Of a stretch of 64,000 bases of DNA, positions 29,426 to 38,271 are shown piece after piece. The DNA lies in the NCBI RefSeq assembly GCF_900116645.1, contig NZ_FPBO01000027.1, positions 1-64,000 on the forward strand, given 5' to 3'. The notes beneath the pieces are model-generated. The model searched no databases, was not told the origin of the DNA, and saw nothing but the letters and a program-made list of their open reading frames with translations. Source of the stretch: Pseudoduganella namucuonensis. GTDB taxonomy: Bacteria; Pseudomonadota; Gammaproteobacteria; Burkholderiales; Burkholderiaceae_D. Within the stretch, counting starts at the first letter, position 1. Each line of letters starts with the position of its first letter. The position numbers were made by a program, and so were the translations under genes.

Positions 29426-31509
29426 GGCTGCTCCTTGCCGCGCCAGGCCTGGCCGAATTTCGTGTCCGACCGCGGCCGGGCCTGCAGCACCACCGGCACC
29501 TCGGTGAGCGTGCCGCGCAGCCAGGCGCGCAGCTCGTCGCGGCAGGCGTGGCAGCCGTCGGCCACGTCCTGCACGGCGCGCTGGGCGGCCAGCTTCTGTT
29601 CATCGTTGGCGATGCGGGCGGCGATGACGTCGCGCGCGGTCTTGCTCCACAGCGCGGGCAAGACGCCCCCAGCGCCCAGCGACTGCACCAGTTCGCGCAC
29701 GTCTTGCGGTATCACGTCGTTGGCGGCGCCCTGCGCGCGCTTGTAGCTTTGCGCGCCCACCACGTCGCCGCTCATGCGCTTTTCCTCCTTGATCGCCGGC
29801 GGCACGAAGGCGGTGCGGTGCAGGTAAACGCGCTCGGCTTGCTGCAGTTCCTTGATGGCGGCCAGCGCCTTGTATTCCGGCGGCAGCGCGGGCTTCGGCG
29901 CGATGGCGCGCAACTGCTTCTCCGCCTCCCACATGGCTTTCAGCGCACGGCGCAGCACTTCCTTGGTCTGCGGGTCGAAGATCGTGGCGTTGTCCGCCTC
30001 GTCGTGGGCGTGGCCGAACCGCTGCAGCACATTGTCCATTTTGCCGAAGCCGCCCGGCGCCGGGGCCGAACCGCCGTGGTCGTGGCTATCGCCGGGGCCG
30101 TGCTCGTCGTCGCCGAAGAGCGTGGATTCCTCGCCCAGGAACTGGCCGTAGCGCAGCCTTAGCTTGGCCTGGTCGCCGGCGATGGCCTCGCTGCGGGCCC
30201 GGAGTGCGGCCGGGCCGAGCTTGGGCATGTCCGCCACCAGTTGTTCGGTGTCGATGATGATCTGGCGCTGGCTGCGCAGGTTCTCCGGCTTGACCAGGGT
30301 GGGCAGCGCGGTGGCGTCCAGGCTTTCGGCCTGCGGGCCGGGCAGGCGCAGCGTGTAGGTCGGCGATTGCACTGTATGGGGGTGCTCGGGCGCGTTGTCG
30401 GTGGCGCGCACGAAGAAATAGAGTTCGTCGCCCGGCTCCATGCCCAGCTCCTCCAGCGACCAGTTCTTTTGCCATTGGCGGCCGCGCGGGTCGTTCGATT
30501 GCGGCAGCGGCATTTCCTTGTCGCTGAAGCGGATGTTTTCCCCGCTGCCGCGCGCGAGTGTCATGTGCAGGCTGGCGCGGACGATGCCGTAGTCGTCGCG
30601 CGTGGAAACCGAAAGCTGCACGTTCTTCGCGCCGGCGGCCAGCAGGTGGATCGCTTCCTTGGGCGCGGCGATGGCGACCCGCGGCGGCTGGTCCGGCGTG
30701 ACGAGGATGTTGTGGCGCGCGGTGGGCAGATGGCGGGCTCGCCAGAACACGGACTCGGTGGCCTTCCAGGCGGCGCACTCCCGCGCCACCGGCAGCGACT
30801 GGCCGTCGCTCAGCTCGACCGCGGACGCGGGTTCCCCCGGGCGCGCGAAGCACCAGCGGACGTCGCTGTACTGCGGGATCTGGATGTCCTTGGCGGCGGT
30901 CTCGAACGCGGCCGCCTTCGTGTATGCGGGCGGGGTGACGCGCAGGGTCAATTCGCCTGGCGCCGCCGGCCTGGCGGCCGCCGAAGCGCTCGACGCCGCC
31001 GGCTTCGGCGCCGCCACCTGTTGCAAGGCCCAGGCGGCGCCCGCCGCCAACAGGCTGAGGATGAGGGGCAGGACGCGCCATCGCACGCGGGTGCGGGCGA
31101 TGGCGCGGTAGCCGTCGTCGTTCAGCACGTCGAGCAGGCGGGCTTGCAAGCGTTTGCGCTGCAGCCGCGCGATGGCGGAGGCGGGTTCGCTGGCGAGCAG
31201 CTCGCTGCTGTCCTCCAGCGCCGGGAAGGCGGCGTCCAGCCAGCGGGGCCACTCGACGGCCAGGCGGCGGCGCAGCGCGCGCAGGTCGAGTATGAGCCAG
31301 ATCAGACCAACGCCCAGCAGGAAGAGTGGGATCGCGAATGGCGGCAGGCCGGCGGCGCCTTGGGAGGCGGTGCGCGGGCCCGCCACGGTGAGCGCACACA
31401 CCAGCAGCGGCGGCAGCAGCACGAGCGCCCACAGCGGCGCGCGGCGCAGCAGGAACGCGCGCCAAAGACGGCGCTGGACGGTGGCGCGGAAATCAGCGTC
31501 GACGGACAT
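29422..31509 (-). CDS. DUF4175-like membrane protein
   Basis: The 695-residue protein has N-terminal hydrophobic segments (about 18-45 and 58-75) and another near 150-168. A periplasmic region with beta-sandwich-like repeats follows (TLRVTPPAYTKA; KNVQLSVSTRDDYGIVRASLHMT), then an alpha-helical, charged C-terminal half with a His-rich patch (GDDEHGPGDSHDHGGSAP). This is the DUF4175 layout seen next to MoxR/DUF58/BatA genes. It starts 17 bp inside the BatA-like gene and overlaps the next gene by 4 bp, indicating translational coupling. The biochemical role is unknown; the His cluster could bind metal. Confidence 0.7.
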   Translation of the reverse strand: MSVDADFRATVQRRLWRAFLLRRAPLWALVLLPPLLVCALTVAGPRTASQGAAGLPPFAIPLFLLGVGLIWLILDLRALRRRLAVEWPRWLDAAFPALEDSSELLASEPASAIARLQRKRLQARLLDVLNDDGYRAIARTRVRWRVLPLILSLLAAGAAWALQQVAAPKPAASSASAAARPAAPGELTLRVTPPAYTKAAAFETAAKDIQIPQYSDVRWCFARPGEPASAVELSDGQSLPVARECAAWKATESVFWRARHLPTARHNILVTPDQPPRVAIAAPKEAIHLLAAGAKNVQLSVSTRDDYGIVRASLHMTLARGSGENIRFSDKEMPLPQSNDPRGRQWQKNWSLEELGMEPGDELYFFVRATDNAPEHPHTVQSPTYTLRLPGPQAESLDATALPTLVKPENLRSQRQIIIDTEQLVADMPKLGPAALRARSEAIAGDQAKLRLRYGQFLGEESTLFGDDEHGPGDSHDHGGSAPAPGGFGKMDNVLQRFGHAHDEADNATIFDPQTKEVLRRALKAMWEAEKQLRAIAPKPALPPEYKALAAIKELQQAERVYLHRTAFVPPAIKEEKRMSGDVVGAQSYKRAQGAANDVIPQDVRELVQSLGAGGVLPALWSKTARDVIAARIANDEQKLAAQRAVQDVADGCHACRDELRAWLRGTLTEVPVVLQARPRSDTKFGQAWRGKEQP

Positions 31510-32563
31510 GGCTTAGCAGACGTTCAAGGACAAACAATGCCAGCAGCGCGTGGGCGAGCCAGGCGGCGGGGGTGGTGTCCGGCATCGCCAGCGGCGCGCC
31601 GCGGCCGGCGGGCAGCGACAGCGCGGGCATGGCGTAGGGTTGCGCGGGGTACGCGAGCGCTTGCCAGGTTTCGTAGAGCGCGCGGGCGGAATCGGCATCC
31701 GCGGGCGGCCAGTTTGACGAGGCCCACAAGCGGCCGCGCGGGCTGTCGGCGATTTGCAGGGCCACGCCGTTGATGCTGAGCGCTTGCGCCGGGGCCCGGG
31801 TCGCGGCGGGCATCAGCGGCAGGGCATCCGGGGGCAGCCACCATAGCGGCGCGCGCCAGTCGGCCGGTGGCGCCGCGGCGCGGTCCCAGACGATCAGCTC
31901 GGTCTTCGCGGTTGGCGCGTCGGCCAGGATGTAGCGGCTGTTGCCGGTGCCGGCGGCGTCGAAGGCGGCGAACAGCGCGCGCCAGGCGGCCAGGCGCTCC
32001 CGGGGAGCCGACAGCGCGATGTGGCGCTCCTTGATGGGCGATTCCGCTGAGGGAAGCGTGGACGCGGGCGGAATTCGGATATCGACGGCATGGGCGAATT
32101 GTGGGATCCGCGCGGGCATGGGCAGCGACGCGGCCAGTATCAGCACGCGCGCGCCGGAACGCCATTCGTGTTCGTTTGCCTGCAGCCAGGCGAGCGCGCC
32201 AGCGGGCAACGGCGTGCGCCGCGCATCCTGGAAGCCAGCGGCCGCGATCTGCCGCTCGATCCAGGCGGCGCTTGCCGGTGGCGTGGTGAGCGCGGGATCA
32301 ATCAACACGGTGTCGGCGCGCCAGGGGATGGTGGTGACGGCCAGCCACGCGATCAGCGCCACCAGCAGCAGGCAGCGCACGGCAAGCAGCGCCACGTCTT
32401 CCCAGCGCCAGATGCGTAGTTGCCGGGGCGGCGCGGCGGGCAGGAAGCGCGCGGTGGCCAGCGGCTCGGCCTTCACGCGCTGGCGCTTCTGGCGGTGCCA
32501 CCATATCGGCAGCAACAGAACCGGCAGCGCGAGCCACCACAATGCCTGTGCGCTGGCGATCAT
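31493..32563 (-). CDS. BatA N-terminal-domain membrane protein
   Basis: The 356-residue protein begins MIASAQALWWLALPVLLLPIWWHRQKRQR, the typical BatA N-terminal helix followed by a basic stretch. A second helix follows (VALLAVRCLLLVALIAWLAV, about 57-76), then a DxxLxDP-type degenerate vWA region, and a C-terminal helix (AAWLAHALLALFVLERLLS). The vWA metal site (DxSxS) is not intact. BatA-like proteins work with MoxR ATPases in envelope stress functions in several bacteria. The ATG overlaps the DUF58 stop (ATGA), and the end overlaps DUF4175 by 17 bp. Confidence 0.78.
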   Translation of the reverse strand: MIASAQALWWLALPVLLLPIWWHRQKRQRVKAEPLATARFLPAAPPRQLRIWRWEDVALLAVRCLLLVALIAWLAVTTIPWRADTVLIDPALTTPPASAAWIERQIAAAGFQDARRTPLPAGALAWLQANEHEWRSGARVLILAASLPMPARIPQFAHAVDIRIPPASTLPSAESPIKERHIALSAPRERLAAWRALFAAFDAAGTGNSRYILADAPTAKTELIVWDRAAAPPADWRAPLWWLPPDALPLMPAATRAPAQALSINGVALQIADSPRGRLWASSNWPPADADSARALYETWQALAYPAQPYAMPALSLPAGRGAPLAMPDTTPAAWLAHALLALFVLERLLSHVRRR

Positions 32564-33450
32564 GGCCGCCTCGCCGATGCCAGTTGCAGCCAGCCGCGCA
32601 GCGCCGCTGCAGGTGCCTGCTCGATGCGGGCCTCGTAGTACGGAAAGTCGCGCTGGCGGCAGTCGGTGGACACTTGCGCGAAGTGCGCCGCCAACGCCGC
32701 GCGGTAGGCTTCGCGGTCCGCGCCTTGCAGGCGGTGCAAGCCCGCTCCCGCTTCCGGATCCCGATAGCCGGAGCCGGCGCGGAAACTGGCGTCCACCTCG
32801 GCCTGCGTGCGCAAGGACATCAGGCGCACGTCGTGCCGCATGCCGCGCAGCCGCATCAGCGCTTCGCTCAGCGGCGATGGCCAGTCGAGGAAGTCGCTGG
32901 CGGCGAACACCAGGCTTTGCGCGCGGGCGAAATGCAGGCAGGATTTGAGCGCGTCCGCGTCCGGCAGCACGCCCTCGGGCCGGGCCTTCGACAGCGCGGC
33001 CAGCACGCGCCGCAACTGGCGCGGCCCGCGCGAGGCGGGTGTGAACTCGGCCCTGCCGCCGGTGCAGACGATCAGCCCGAAGGCGTCGCCCTGGCGCTGC
33101 GCGATGGCCGCCATGCAGGCCAGCATGGTGCGCGCGTACCAGAGCTTGTCGATGCCGGGCATGTCGTGGCTGCGCTCGGCCATGGACGCGGTGGCGTCCA
33201 GCCACAGCCAGACGGCGACGTGGCTGTCGCGCTCCGCCTCGCGCACGTAGTAGCGGTCGGCGCGCGCCAGCAACTTCCAGTCCACCCGGCGCCATTCGTC
33301 GCCGGGGGCATAGGCGCGGTACTCGGAGAACTCCACGCCGGCGCCGCGTTCGCGGCCCGCGTGGATGCCATGGCCCAGCCCCGCCAGCACGTGGCGGATC
33401 ACAAGGTCCAGGTCCGAGGTGTGCGCCAGCAGCGCGGGTGTTTCAAGCAT
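32560..33450 (-). CDS. DUF58 protein with vWA-like domain
   Basis: The 296-residue soluble protein contains the DUF58 core YAPGDEWRRVDWKLLARADRYYVREAERD (about 48-77), followed directly by a vWA-like strand with LWLDATASM, a DxTxS version of the MIDAS metal site. DUF58 proteins are almost always encoded next to MoxR ATPases and are thought to be their substrates or adaptors. Here the MoxR gene ends 13 bp upstream, and the BatA-like gene overlaps the stop by 4 bp. Confidence 0.88.
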   Translation of the reverse strand: MLETPALLAHTSDLDLVIRHVLAGLGHGIHAGRERGAGVEFSEYRAYAPGDEWRRVDWKLLARADRYYVREAERDSHVAVWLWLDATASMAERSHDMPGIDKLWYARTMLACMAAIAQRQGDAFGLIVCTGGRAEFTPASRGPRQLRRVLAALSKARPEGVLPDADALKSCLHFARAQSLVFAASDFLDWPSPLSEALMRLRGMRHDVRLMSLRTQAEVDASFRAGSGYRDPEAGAGLHRLQGADREAYRAALAAHFAQVSTDCRQRDFPYYEARIEQAPAAALRGWLQLASARRP

Positions 33451-33463
33451 CTTGGCCTGGGCC

Positions 33464-34468
33464 TCAGTCCGGGCGCACGTCGTTGCGCAGCGCGGCGAGG
33501 ATGTCGGCGACGGCGATGCCGTCCGCTTCCGCCTCGAAGTTGCGCAGCACGCGGTGTGCCAGCACCGGCAGCAGCATGGCGACGATGTCCTCGCGCGTGA
33601 CGGCGAGGCGGTTGTGCATCAGCGCGCGCGCCTTGGCCGCCAGCACCAGCGCCTGGCCGGCGCGCGGACCGGCGCCCCAGCCGACGTGCTTTTGCACGGC
33701 GGCGACACTGCTCTCCTTCGGCCGCGTGGCGCGCACCAGGCGGGTCGCGTACACCAGCAGGTGCTGGCCGATCTCGATGTCGCGCACCAGCTGCTGCAGG
33801 CGCAGCAGGGTCGCCACGTCCATCACCGGCTCGGCGTCGGCCAGCCCGGCGTGGGTGGTGGCGGACACCATGGCCACCTCCTCCGCCTCGGTCGGATAGC
33901 CGACGTCGATGCGCAGCAGGAAGCGGTCCAGCTGCGCCTCCGGCAGCGGGTAGGTGCCGGCCTGCTCGATGGGATTCTGCGTGGCCAGCACGAAGAAGGG
34001 ACGCGGCAGCCTGTGCGTCTGGCCGGCGAAGGTCACGCAGCGTTCCTGCATGGCCTCCAGCAACGCGGACTGGGTCTTGGGCGGCGCGCGGTTGATCTCG
34101 TCCGCCAGCAGCACCTGGGTGAACACGGGGCCCCGCTGGAAGCGGAATTCCCGCTTGCCGGTGGCGTGGTCCTCCTCCAGGATCTCGGTGCCGACGATAT
34201 CGGAAGGCATCAGGTCCGGCGTGAACTGCACGCGGCGGAACTCCATCGCCGTGGCCTGCGACAGCGACTTGACCAGCAGCGTCTTGCCCAGCCCCGGCAC
34301 GCCCTCCACCAGCGCGTGGCCGCCGCCCAGCAGGCAGATGATGAGCGAGTCGATCACGTCCCGCTGGCCGACGATCACCTTCGACATGCTGGCCTTCAGG
34401 GCCGCCACCTTGGCGCCCAGCGCGCCGATTTCGTTCTCGTCCCAGGACGAGGAATCATGCAAAGACAC
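33464..34468 (-). CDS. MoxR-family AAA+ ATPase
   Basis: The 334-residue ATPase has VIVGQRDVIDSLIICLLGGGHALVEGVPGLGKT (Walker A), LLADEINRAPPKTQSALLEAMQE (Walker B) and FFVLATQNPIEQAGTYPLPEAQLDRF (sensor 1/arginine finger); all are canonical MoxR. MoxR proteins act as chaperone-like AAA+ machines, maturing or inserting cofactors with vWA partners. The GTG at 34468 is chosen because GGGAG lies 7 nt upstream and DUF4159 ends two bases earlier (TGA-CC-GTG); an upstream in-frame ATG (34561) would run far into DUF4159. It is central to the operon and is followed by DUF58. Confidence 0.93.
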   Translation of the reverse strand: MSLHDSSSWDENEIGALGAKVAALKASMSKVIVGQRDVIDSLIICLLGGGHALVEGVPGLGKTLLVKSLSQATAMEFRRVQFTPDLMPSDIVGTEILEEDHATGKREFRFQRGPVFTQVLLADEINRAPPKTQSALLEAMQERCVTFAGQTHRLPRPFFVLATQNPIEQAGTYPLPEAQLDRFLLRIDVGYPTEAEEVAMVSATTHAGLADAEPVMDVATLLRLQQLVRDIEIGQHLLVYATRLVRATRPKESSVAAVQKHVGWGAGPRAGQALVLAAKARALMHNRLAVTREDIVAMLLPVLAHRVLRNFEAEADGIAVADILAALRNDVRPD

Positions 34469-34470
34469 GG

Positions 34471-35091
34471 TCAAGCTCCCAATGCGTACTGAATAATGTT
34501 GACTGCGAAGCGGGTGTTGTCGATGGCCAGCCAGCGCTTGTTGCGGAAGTCGTAGTCCCACTCGCAGCCATAGTCCTTGTTGCTGTACAGGACCCGCACC
34601 CGGCCGTTGAATTCGATGGCCTTCAGGTAGTCGTGCACCAGGTCGTCGCCCCAGCCGTTCAACTCCACGCTGGTGTTGGGCGGGCCGTCGAACTTGAAGA
34701 AGCTCGAATAGACCGGGTGGTTGTTCGGGATCTTGTTCAGCGCGCGCTTGCCGAAGATCCTCGCCATCTCGGCCTCGAACGATTTCGCGAACAGGCCGTC
34801 GATGTCGTGGTTGCAGTCGTCCACGAAGACGAAACCGCCGCCCCGCACGTAGCGCTCGAAGTTCTTGCGCTCGGCGGGGGTGAACTGCACCAGCTTGTGG
34901 CCGGCGAAGTAGCAGAACGGCGCCTCCAGCATCTTCGCGTCGGACAGCGCCACGATGCGCTCCACCGGGTCCACCCGCAGTGTGGTGTACTCGACCAGGG
35001 AGTTGAGCACGTTGCTGGGCATGCGGACGTCCACGTCCCAGTCGCCGGACTCGTAGGTCAGGCGGGTGAAGTAGAAGTCGTGGCTAGGCAT
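34471..35091 (-). CDS. DUF4159 protein
   Basis: The 206-residue protein is a stand-alone DUF4159 domain: FYFTRLTYESGDWDVDVRMP at the start, then APFCYFAGHKLVQFTPAERKNFERYVRGGGFVFVDDCNHD, the glutamine-amidotransferase-like core. The C-terminus is WDYDFRNKRWLAIDNTRFAVNIIQYALGA. DUF4159 is usually found in membrane proteins of the MoxR/BatA group; here it is separate and has no signal peptide or helix. It follows PmbA-like 2 after 102 bp, which hold a 66-nt repeat, and is coupled to MoxR by a 2-bp gap. The function is unknown. Confidence 0.82.
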   Translation of the reverse strand: MPSHDFYFTRLTYESGDWDVDVRMPSNVLNSLVEYTTLRVDPVERIVALSDAKMLEAPFCYFAGHKLVQFTPAERKNFERYVRGGGFVFVDDCNHDIDGLFAKSFEAEMARIFGKRALNKIPNNHPVYSSFFKFDGPPNTSVELNGWGDDLVHDYLKAIEFNGRVRVLYSNKDYGCEWDYDFRNKRWLAIDNTRFAVNIIQYALGA

Positions 35092-35122
35092 GGGTTAGGT
35101 CCTGGACCGGCGGCGGGAAACC

Positions 35123-35188
35123 GGGGACAGACCCTCCGCGCCACACGCCGTCGCGTAGGCATGGGTCGCTGAACGCGGGTCTGTCCCC
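35123..35188. repeat. 66-nt palindromic repeat, copy A
   Basis: The 12-nt ends GGGGACAGACCC and GGGTCTGTCCCC (35123-35134, 35177-35188) are exact inverted copies. A second 66-nt copy at 42455-42520 matches at 58 of 66 positions, with identical first 22 and last 18 bases. Copy A separates PmbA-like 2 from DUF4159 inside the operon and could tune read-through or protect the upstream mRNA end. Confidence 0.85.
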
Positions 35189-35193
35189 AGTGC

Positions 35194-36531
35194 TCATACC
35201 GCATCCGACAGCGACGTGAAGTTGAAGTCGCGGATCTTCATCGCCGGCAGCAGCATCTGGAAGCGCGAGCCGACGCCGCCCACCACCACCGGCTTGCCCA
35301 GTTCCTCGATGTTGTTCAGCATGGACACCGGGCTTTCGTTGAAGCGGAAGTTCTTGATCGGATGCTTGATCTTGCCGTTCTCGATGTAGAAGGTGCCGTC
35401 GCGCGTCAATCCGGTCAGCGCCACCGATTGCGGGTCCACCATGCGGATGTACCAGAGGCGCGTGACCAGCACGCCCTTCTTGGTGCCGGCGATCAGTTCC
35501 TCCGTGCTCTTGCTGCCGCCAGCCATGATGATGTTGCCGTGCTGCGCGGTGGCGCGCTTGCCGTTCTTCCCGGCCCAGAAACGCGAGTAGTCCAGCGTGG
35601 ACACGACGCCGTTCTTGATGATGTCGGTGCGCTCGCGCGCCTGCATGGTGGCGCCGTCCCAGGGCAGCACCGGCACGTCCGGGTTCCACGGGTCGGCCCA
35701 CACGTTCACCTGCTCGTCGTACAGCTTGTCGCCCAGGCGGTTGGCGCCGCCCTTCTTGGACAGGAAGCTGCGACCCTCGTCGGCGCGGCGCGCGTCGAAG
35801 GCGTTGAACATGAAGTTCAGCATGTCCGACGTGGCCGCCGGCTCCAGGATCACCGTGTAGCGGCCCGGCTCCATGGCCTTCGCGTCCACCGATCGCACCG
35901 CCTTCTCGATCGCCACGTTGGACGCCTCGCGCGCGTCGAACCGGCCCGCGTCGTTGGCGTAGCGGGTGGCCCAGCCCGAACCCCGGCCGTCCTCCGTGCG
36001 CGCGGTGATGGTGAAGCCCAGGTTGCTCAGTTCCTGGTAGCCGAACAGGCCATTGGAGTTGGCCAGCGCCTCGAAGCCGGTGGTGTCGTTGAAGAAGCCG
36101 GCCGCCTGCAGCTTGGCCTTGCGCGCCGCGTCTATGCTCTGGAACGCCACCTCGGCGCGGTACTCGGGATCGATGTCGGCCGTGCGCTTGCTCCAGGTGG
36201 GCGTGGCCTTGTACTGCTGCGGCTTGATCGCCGGCAGGAACTCCGGATTCTCCGGCGCCAGGCGCGCCACGTCCTCGGCGCGGCGCACGGCCTTTTCCAG
36301 CGACTTGTCGTCGAACTCGTTGATCGACGCCGCGCCCACGCGCTTGCCGAAGGCGACCGTCACGCTCAGCTGCGTGTTCTCTGTGAGGCCGGCGGTGGAG
36401 ACGGCGTTGTTGGCGTAGCGGATATTGCCCGAGCGGCTGCCGCTCAGGCCCACCTCGCACTGGTCCGCCTTCGAGTAGGCGATCACCTTGTCGCAAACGC
36501 GCTTCGCTTCTTCCTGGTTCAGAAATTTCAT
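35194..36531 (-). CDS. PmbA/TldE-like protein 2
   Basis: PmbA (TldE) is the non-catalytic partner of TldD in a heterodimeric zinc protease that trims peptides such as microcin B17 and CcdA. The 445-residue protein starts MKFLNQEEAKRVCDKVIAY and carries the family pattern TEDGRGSGWA, MEPGRYTVILEP and GTFYIENGKIKHP, with no HExxxH motif. There is no signal peptide. It is highly similar to PmbA-like 1, without gaps over most of the length; a 46-nt tract (35363-35408) is identical to 38441-38486. The start is 13 bp after TldD-like 2. If TldD-like 2 is exported by Tat, this partner would need co-export or would act in the cytoplasm. Confidence 0.88.
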   Translation of the reverse strand: MKFLNQEEAKRVCDKVIAYSKADQCEVGLSGSRSGNIRYANNAVSTAGLTENTQLSVTVAFGKRVGAASINEFDDKSLEKAVRRAEDVARLAPENPEFLPAIKPQQYKATPTWSKRTADIDPEYRAEVAFQSIDAARKAKLQAAGFFNDTTGFEALANSNGLFGYQELSNLGFTITARTEDGRGSGWATRYANDAGRFDAREASNVAIEKAVRSVDAKAMEPGRYTVILEPAATSDMLNFMFNAFDARRADEGRSFLSKKGGANRLGDKLYDEQVNVWADPWNPDVPVLPWDGATMQARERTDIIKNGVVSTLDYSRFWAGKNGKRATAQHGNIIMAGGSKSTEELIAGTKKGVLVTRLWYIRMVDPQSVALTGLTRDGTFYIENGKIKHPIKNFRFNESPVSMLNNIEELGKPVVVGGVGSRFQMLLPAMKIRDFNFTSLSDAV

Positions 36532-36544
36532 CTGGCGCTGCTCC

Positions 36545-38182
36545 TCAGCCGATCTTGCGGGCGGTGTTGATGACGTTCACGCCGTTGAAGCGCGTGGTGC
36601 TCGATCCGTGCGACACGGCGCTCACCTGCGGCGGCTGGCCCTTGCCGTCGAAGAAGGAGCCGCCCATGCGCCAGTCGCGCTCGTCGCACATGGCGGCGCA
36701 GGCGTTCCAGAATTCCTGGGTGTTGGACTGGTAGGCCACGTCTTCCACCTGGTTGACGATCTTGCCGTTCCTGATCTCGTAGAACAGCTGGCCGCCGAAC
36801 TGGAAGTTGTAGCGCTGCTGGTCGATGGAGAAGGAGCCGCGTCCCAGGATGTAGATGCCCTTCTTCACGTCGGCCACCATCTCGTCCGGCGTCATCTTCC
36901 TCTTGCCAGCCGCGAGGGACACGTTGGGCATGCGCTGGAACTGCACGCTGCTCCAGCTGTCGGCGTACGAGCAGCCGTGCGATTCCTTCTCGCCGATCAC
37001 GTGGGCCTGGTCGCGCGTGGTCTGGTAGTTCACCAGCACGCCGTCCTTGATGATGTCCCAGCGCTTGGCCTTCACGCCCTCGTCGTCGTAGCCGACCGCG
37101 CCCAGCGAGCCGATGGCGGTGCGGTCGGCCACGAAGTTGACGATGTCGGCGCCGTACTTGAATTTCTTCGATTCCCACTTGTCCAGCGTGGCGAAGCTGG
37201 TGCCGGCGTAGTTGGCCTCGTAGCCCAGCACGCGGTCCAGTTCCGTGGCGTGGCCGACGGATTCGTGGATGGTGAGGAACAGGTGCTCGGGGCTGAGCAC
37301 CAGGTCGTACTTGCCCGGCTCGATGGATTTCGCGGTCAGCTTCTCGCGTGCCTGGCGGCCGGCGGCGCGGGCGTCCTCGATCAGGTCGTAGCCGTTCTTG
37401 TACAGCTGGGTCACGCCGCCGGCGGCGCGCACCTTGTTCCCGGCCTTCGCGTCGAAGAACTCGTAACCCATGCCGGCCGGCGACGACAGGCCGTCGCGGG
37501 TGCGGAACTTGCCGGTGGCCTTGTCCACGGCGGTGGCGGTGAACGGGGACCACAGGCGGTGCACGTCCTGGTCGATGTAGGAGCCGTCGGTGGAGGCGAA
37601 GTACTTCTGCTGGTTCACCTGGAACAGCATGGACTGCATGAAGCTCGCGCCGGCGTCCATGCCGGCCTTGTTGGCGGCGATCAGCATCTCGGCCTTGTCC
37701 TTGATGGGCACCGTGCGCCAGTCCTTGATGTACGGCGTGGACCAGGCCACCTCGCCCACGCCCTTCACCGGCGCCAGGCGCACGGGTTCGGTCTGCAGGC
37801 GGGCGTTGGCCTTGGCGATGGCGACCGCCTGGCGCGCGGCGTCGGCCACGGAGTCCAGGGTCATCACGTTGGTGGAGACGAAGCCGTAGGCGCCGCCGGC
37901 GATCACGCGCACGCCGACGCCGCTCGATTCGGTGTTGACGATGTTTTCGACGTTCAGGTCGCGGGTGGTGATGAACTGGTTCAGGTAGCGGCCGACGCGC
38001 ACGTCGCAATAGCTCGCGCCGGCCTTGGTGGCGGCGTTCATCGCGGCGTCCGCCAGCGATTTCTTGAACTGCACGGCCATGGGGTTGAGCAGCTCCTCGG
38101 CCGCGATGGCGTTGCCGAACACCGGCACCAGCATGGCGCCGCCGGACAGCGCGCCCACTTTCAGAAATGTACGTCGTTCCAC
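36545..38182 (-). CDS. TldD-like zinc metallopeptidase 2 with Tat signal
   Basis: The 545-residue protein opens with MERRTFLKVGALSGGAMLV and ends the signal at about A27 (NAIAAEE). RRTFLK fits the twin-arginine motif well. The catalytic HESVGH (306-311) is followed by ATELDRVLGYEANYAGTS, and the C-terminal MCDERDWRMGGSFFDGKG supplies the third ligand Cys expected from E. coli TldD. The start is GTG at 38182, with AGGAG 5 nt upstream; the frame stays open further upstream, but that region is non-coding repeat. It aligns without gaps to TldD-like 1. E. coli TldD (481 aa) has no signal, so periplasmic targeting is the notable feature. Confidence 0.9.
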   Translation of the reverse strand: MERRTFLKVGALSGGAMLVPVFGNAIAAEELLNPMAVQFKKSLADAAMNAATKAGASYCDVRVGRYLNQFITTRDLNVENIVNTESSGVGVRVIAGGAYGFVSTNVMTLDSVADAARQAVAIAKANARLQTEPVRLAPVKGVGEVAWSTPYIKDWRTVPIKDKAEMLIAANKAGMDAGASFMQSMLFQVNQQKYFASTDGSYIDQDVHRLWSPFTATAVDKATGKFRTRDGLSSPAGMGYEFFDAKAGNKVRAAGGVTQLYKNGYDLIEDARAAGRQAREKLTAKSIEPGKYDLVLSPEHLFLTIHESVGHATELDRVLGYEANYAGTSFATLDKWESKKFKYGADIVNFVADRTAIGSLGAVGYDDEGVKAKRWDIIKDGVLVNYQTTRDQAHVIGEKESHGCSYADSWSSVQFQRMPNVSLAAGKRKMTPDEMVADVKKGIYILGRGSFSIDQQRYNFQFGGQLFYEIRNGKIVNQVEDVAYQSNTQEFWNACAAMCDERDWRMGGSFFDGKGQPPQVSAVSHGSSTTRFNGVNVINTARKIG

Positions 38183-38227
38183 ATCTACTCCTGGTTCAAG
38201 TTTAGTACAAAACCCACCGCAAGGGCT

Positions 38228-38255
38228 GGGGTCAGACCCCCAGGGGTCTGACCCC
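38228..38255. repeat. Tandem inverted GGGGTCAGACCCC element
   Basis: GGGGTCAGACCCC (38228-38240) and its exact inverse GGGGTCTGACCCC (38243-38255) are separated by two bases. The element lies in the 89-bp gap between PmbA-like 1 and TldD-like 2 within the operon. Its GTC-AGACCC core resembles the ends of the 66-nt repeats. Confidence 0.75.
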
Positions 38256-38271
38256 CGACTTCGCCTTCGGG

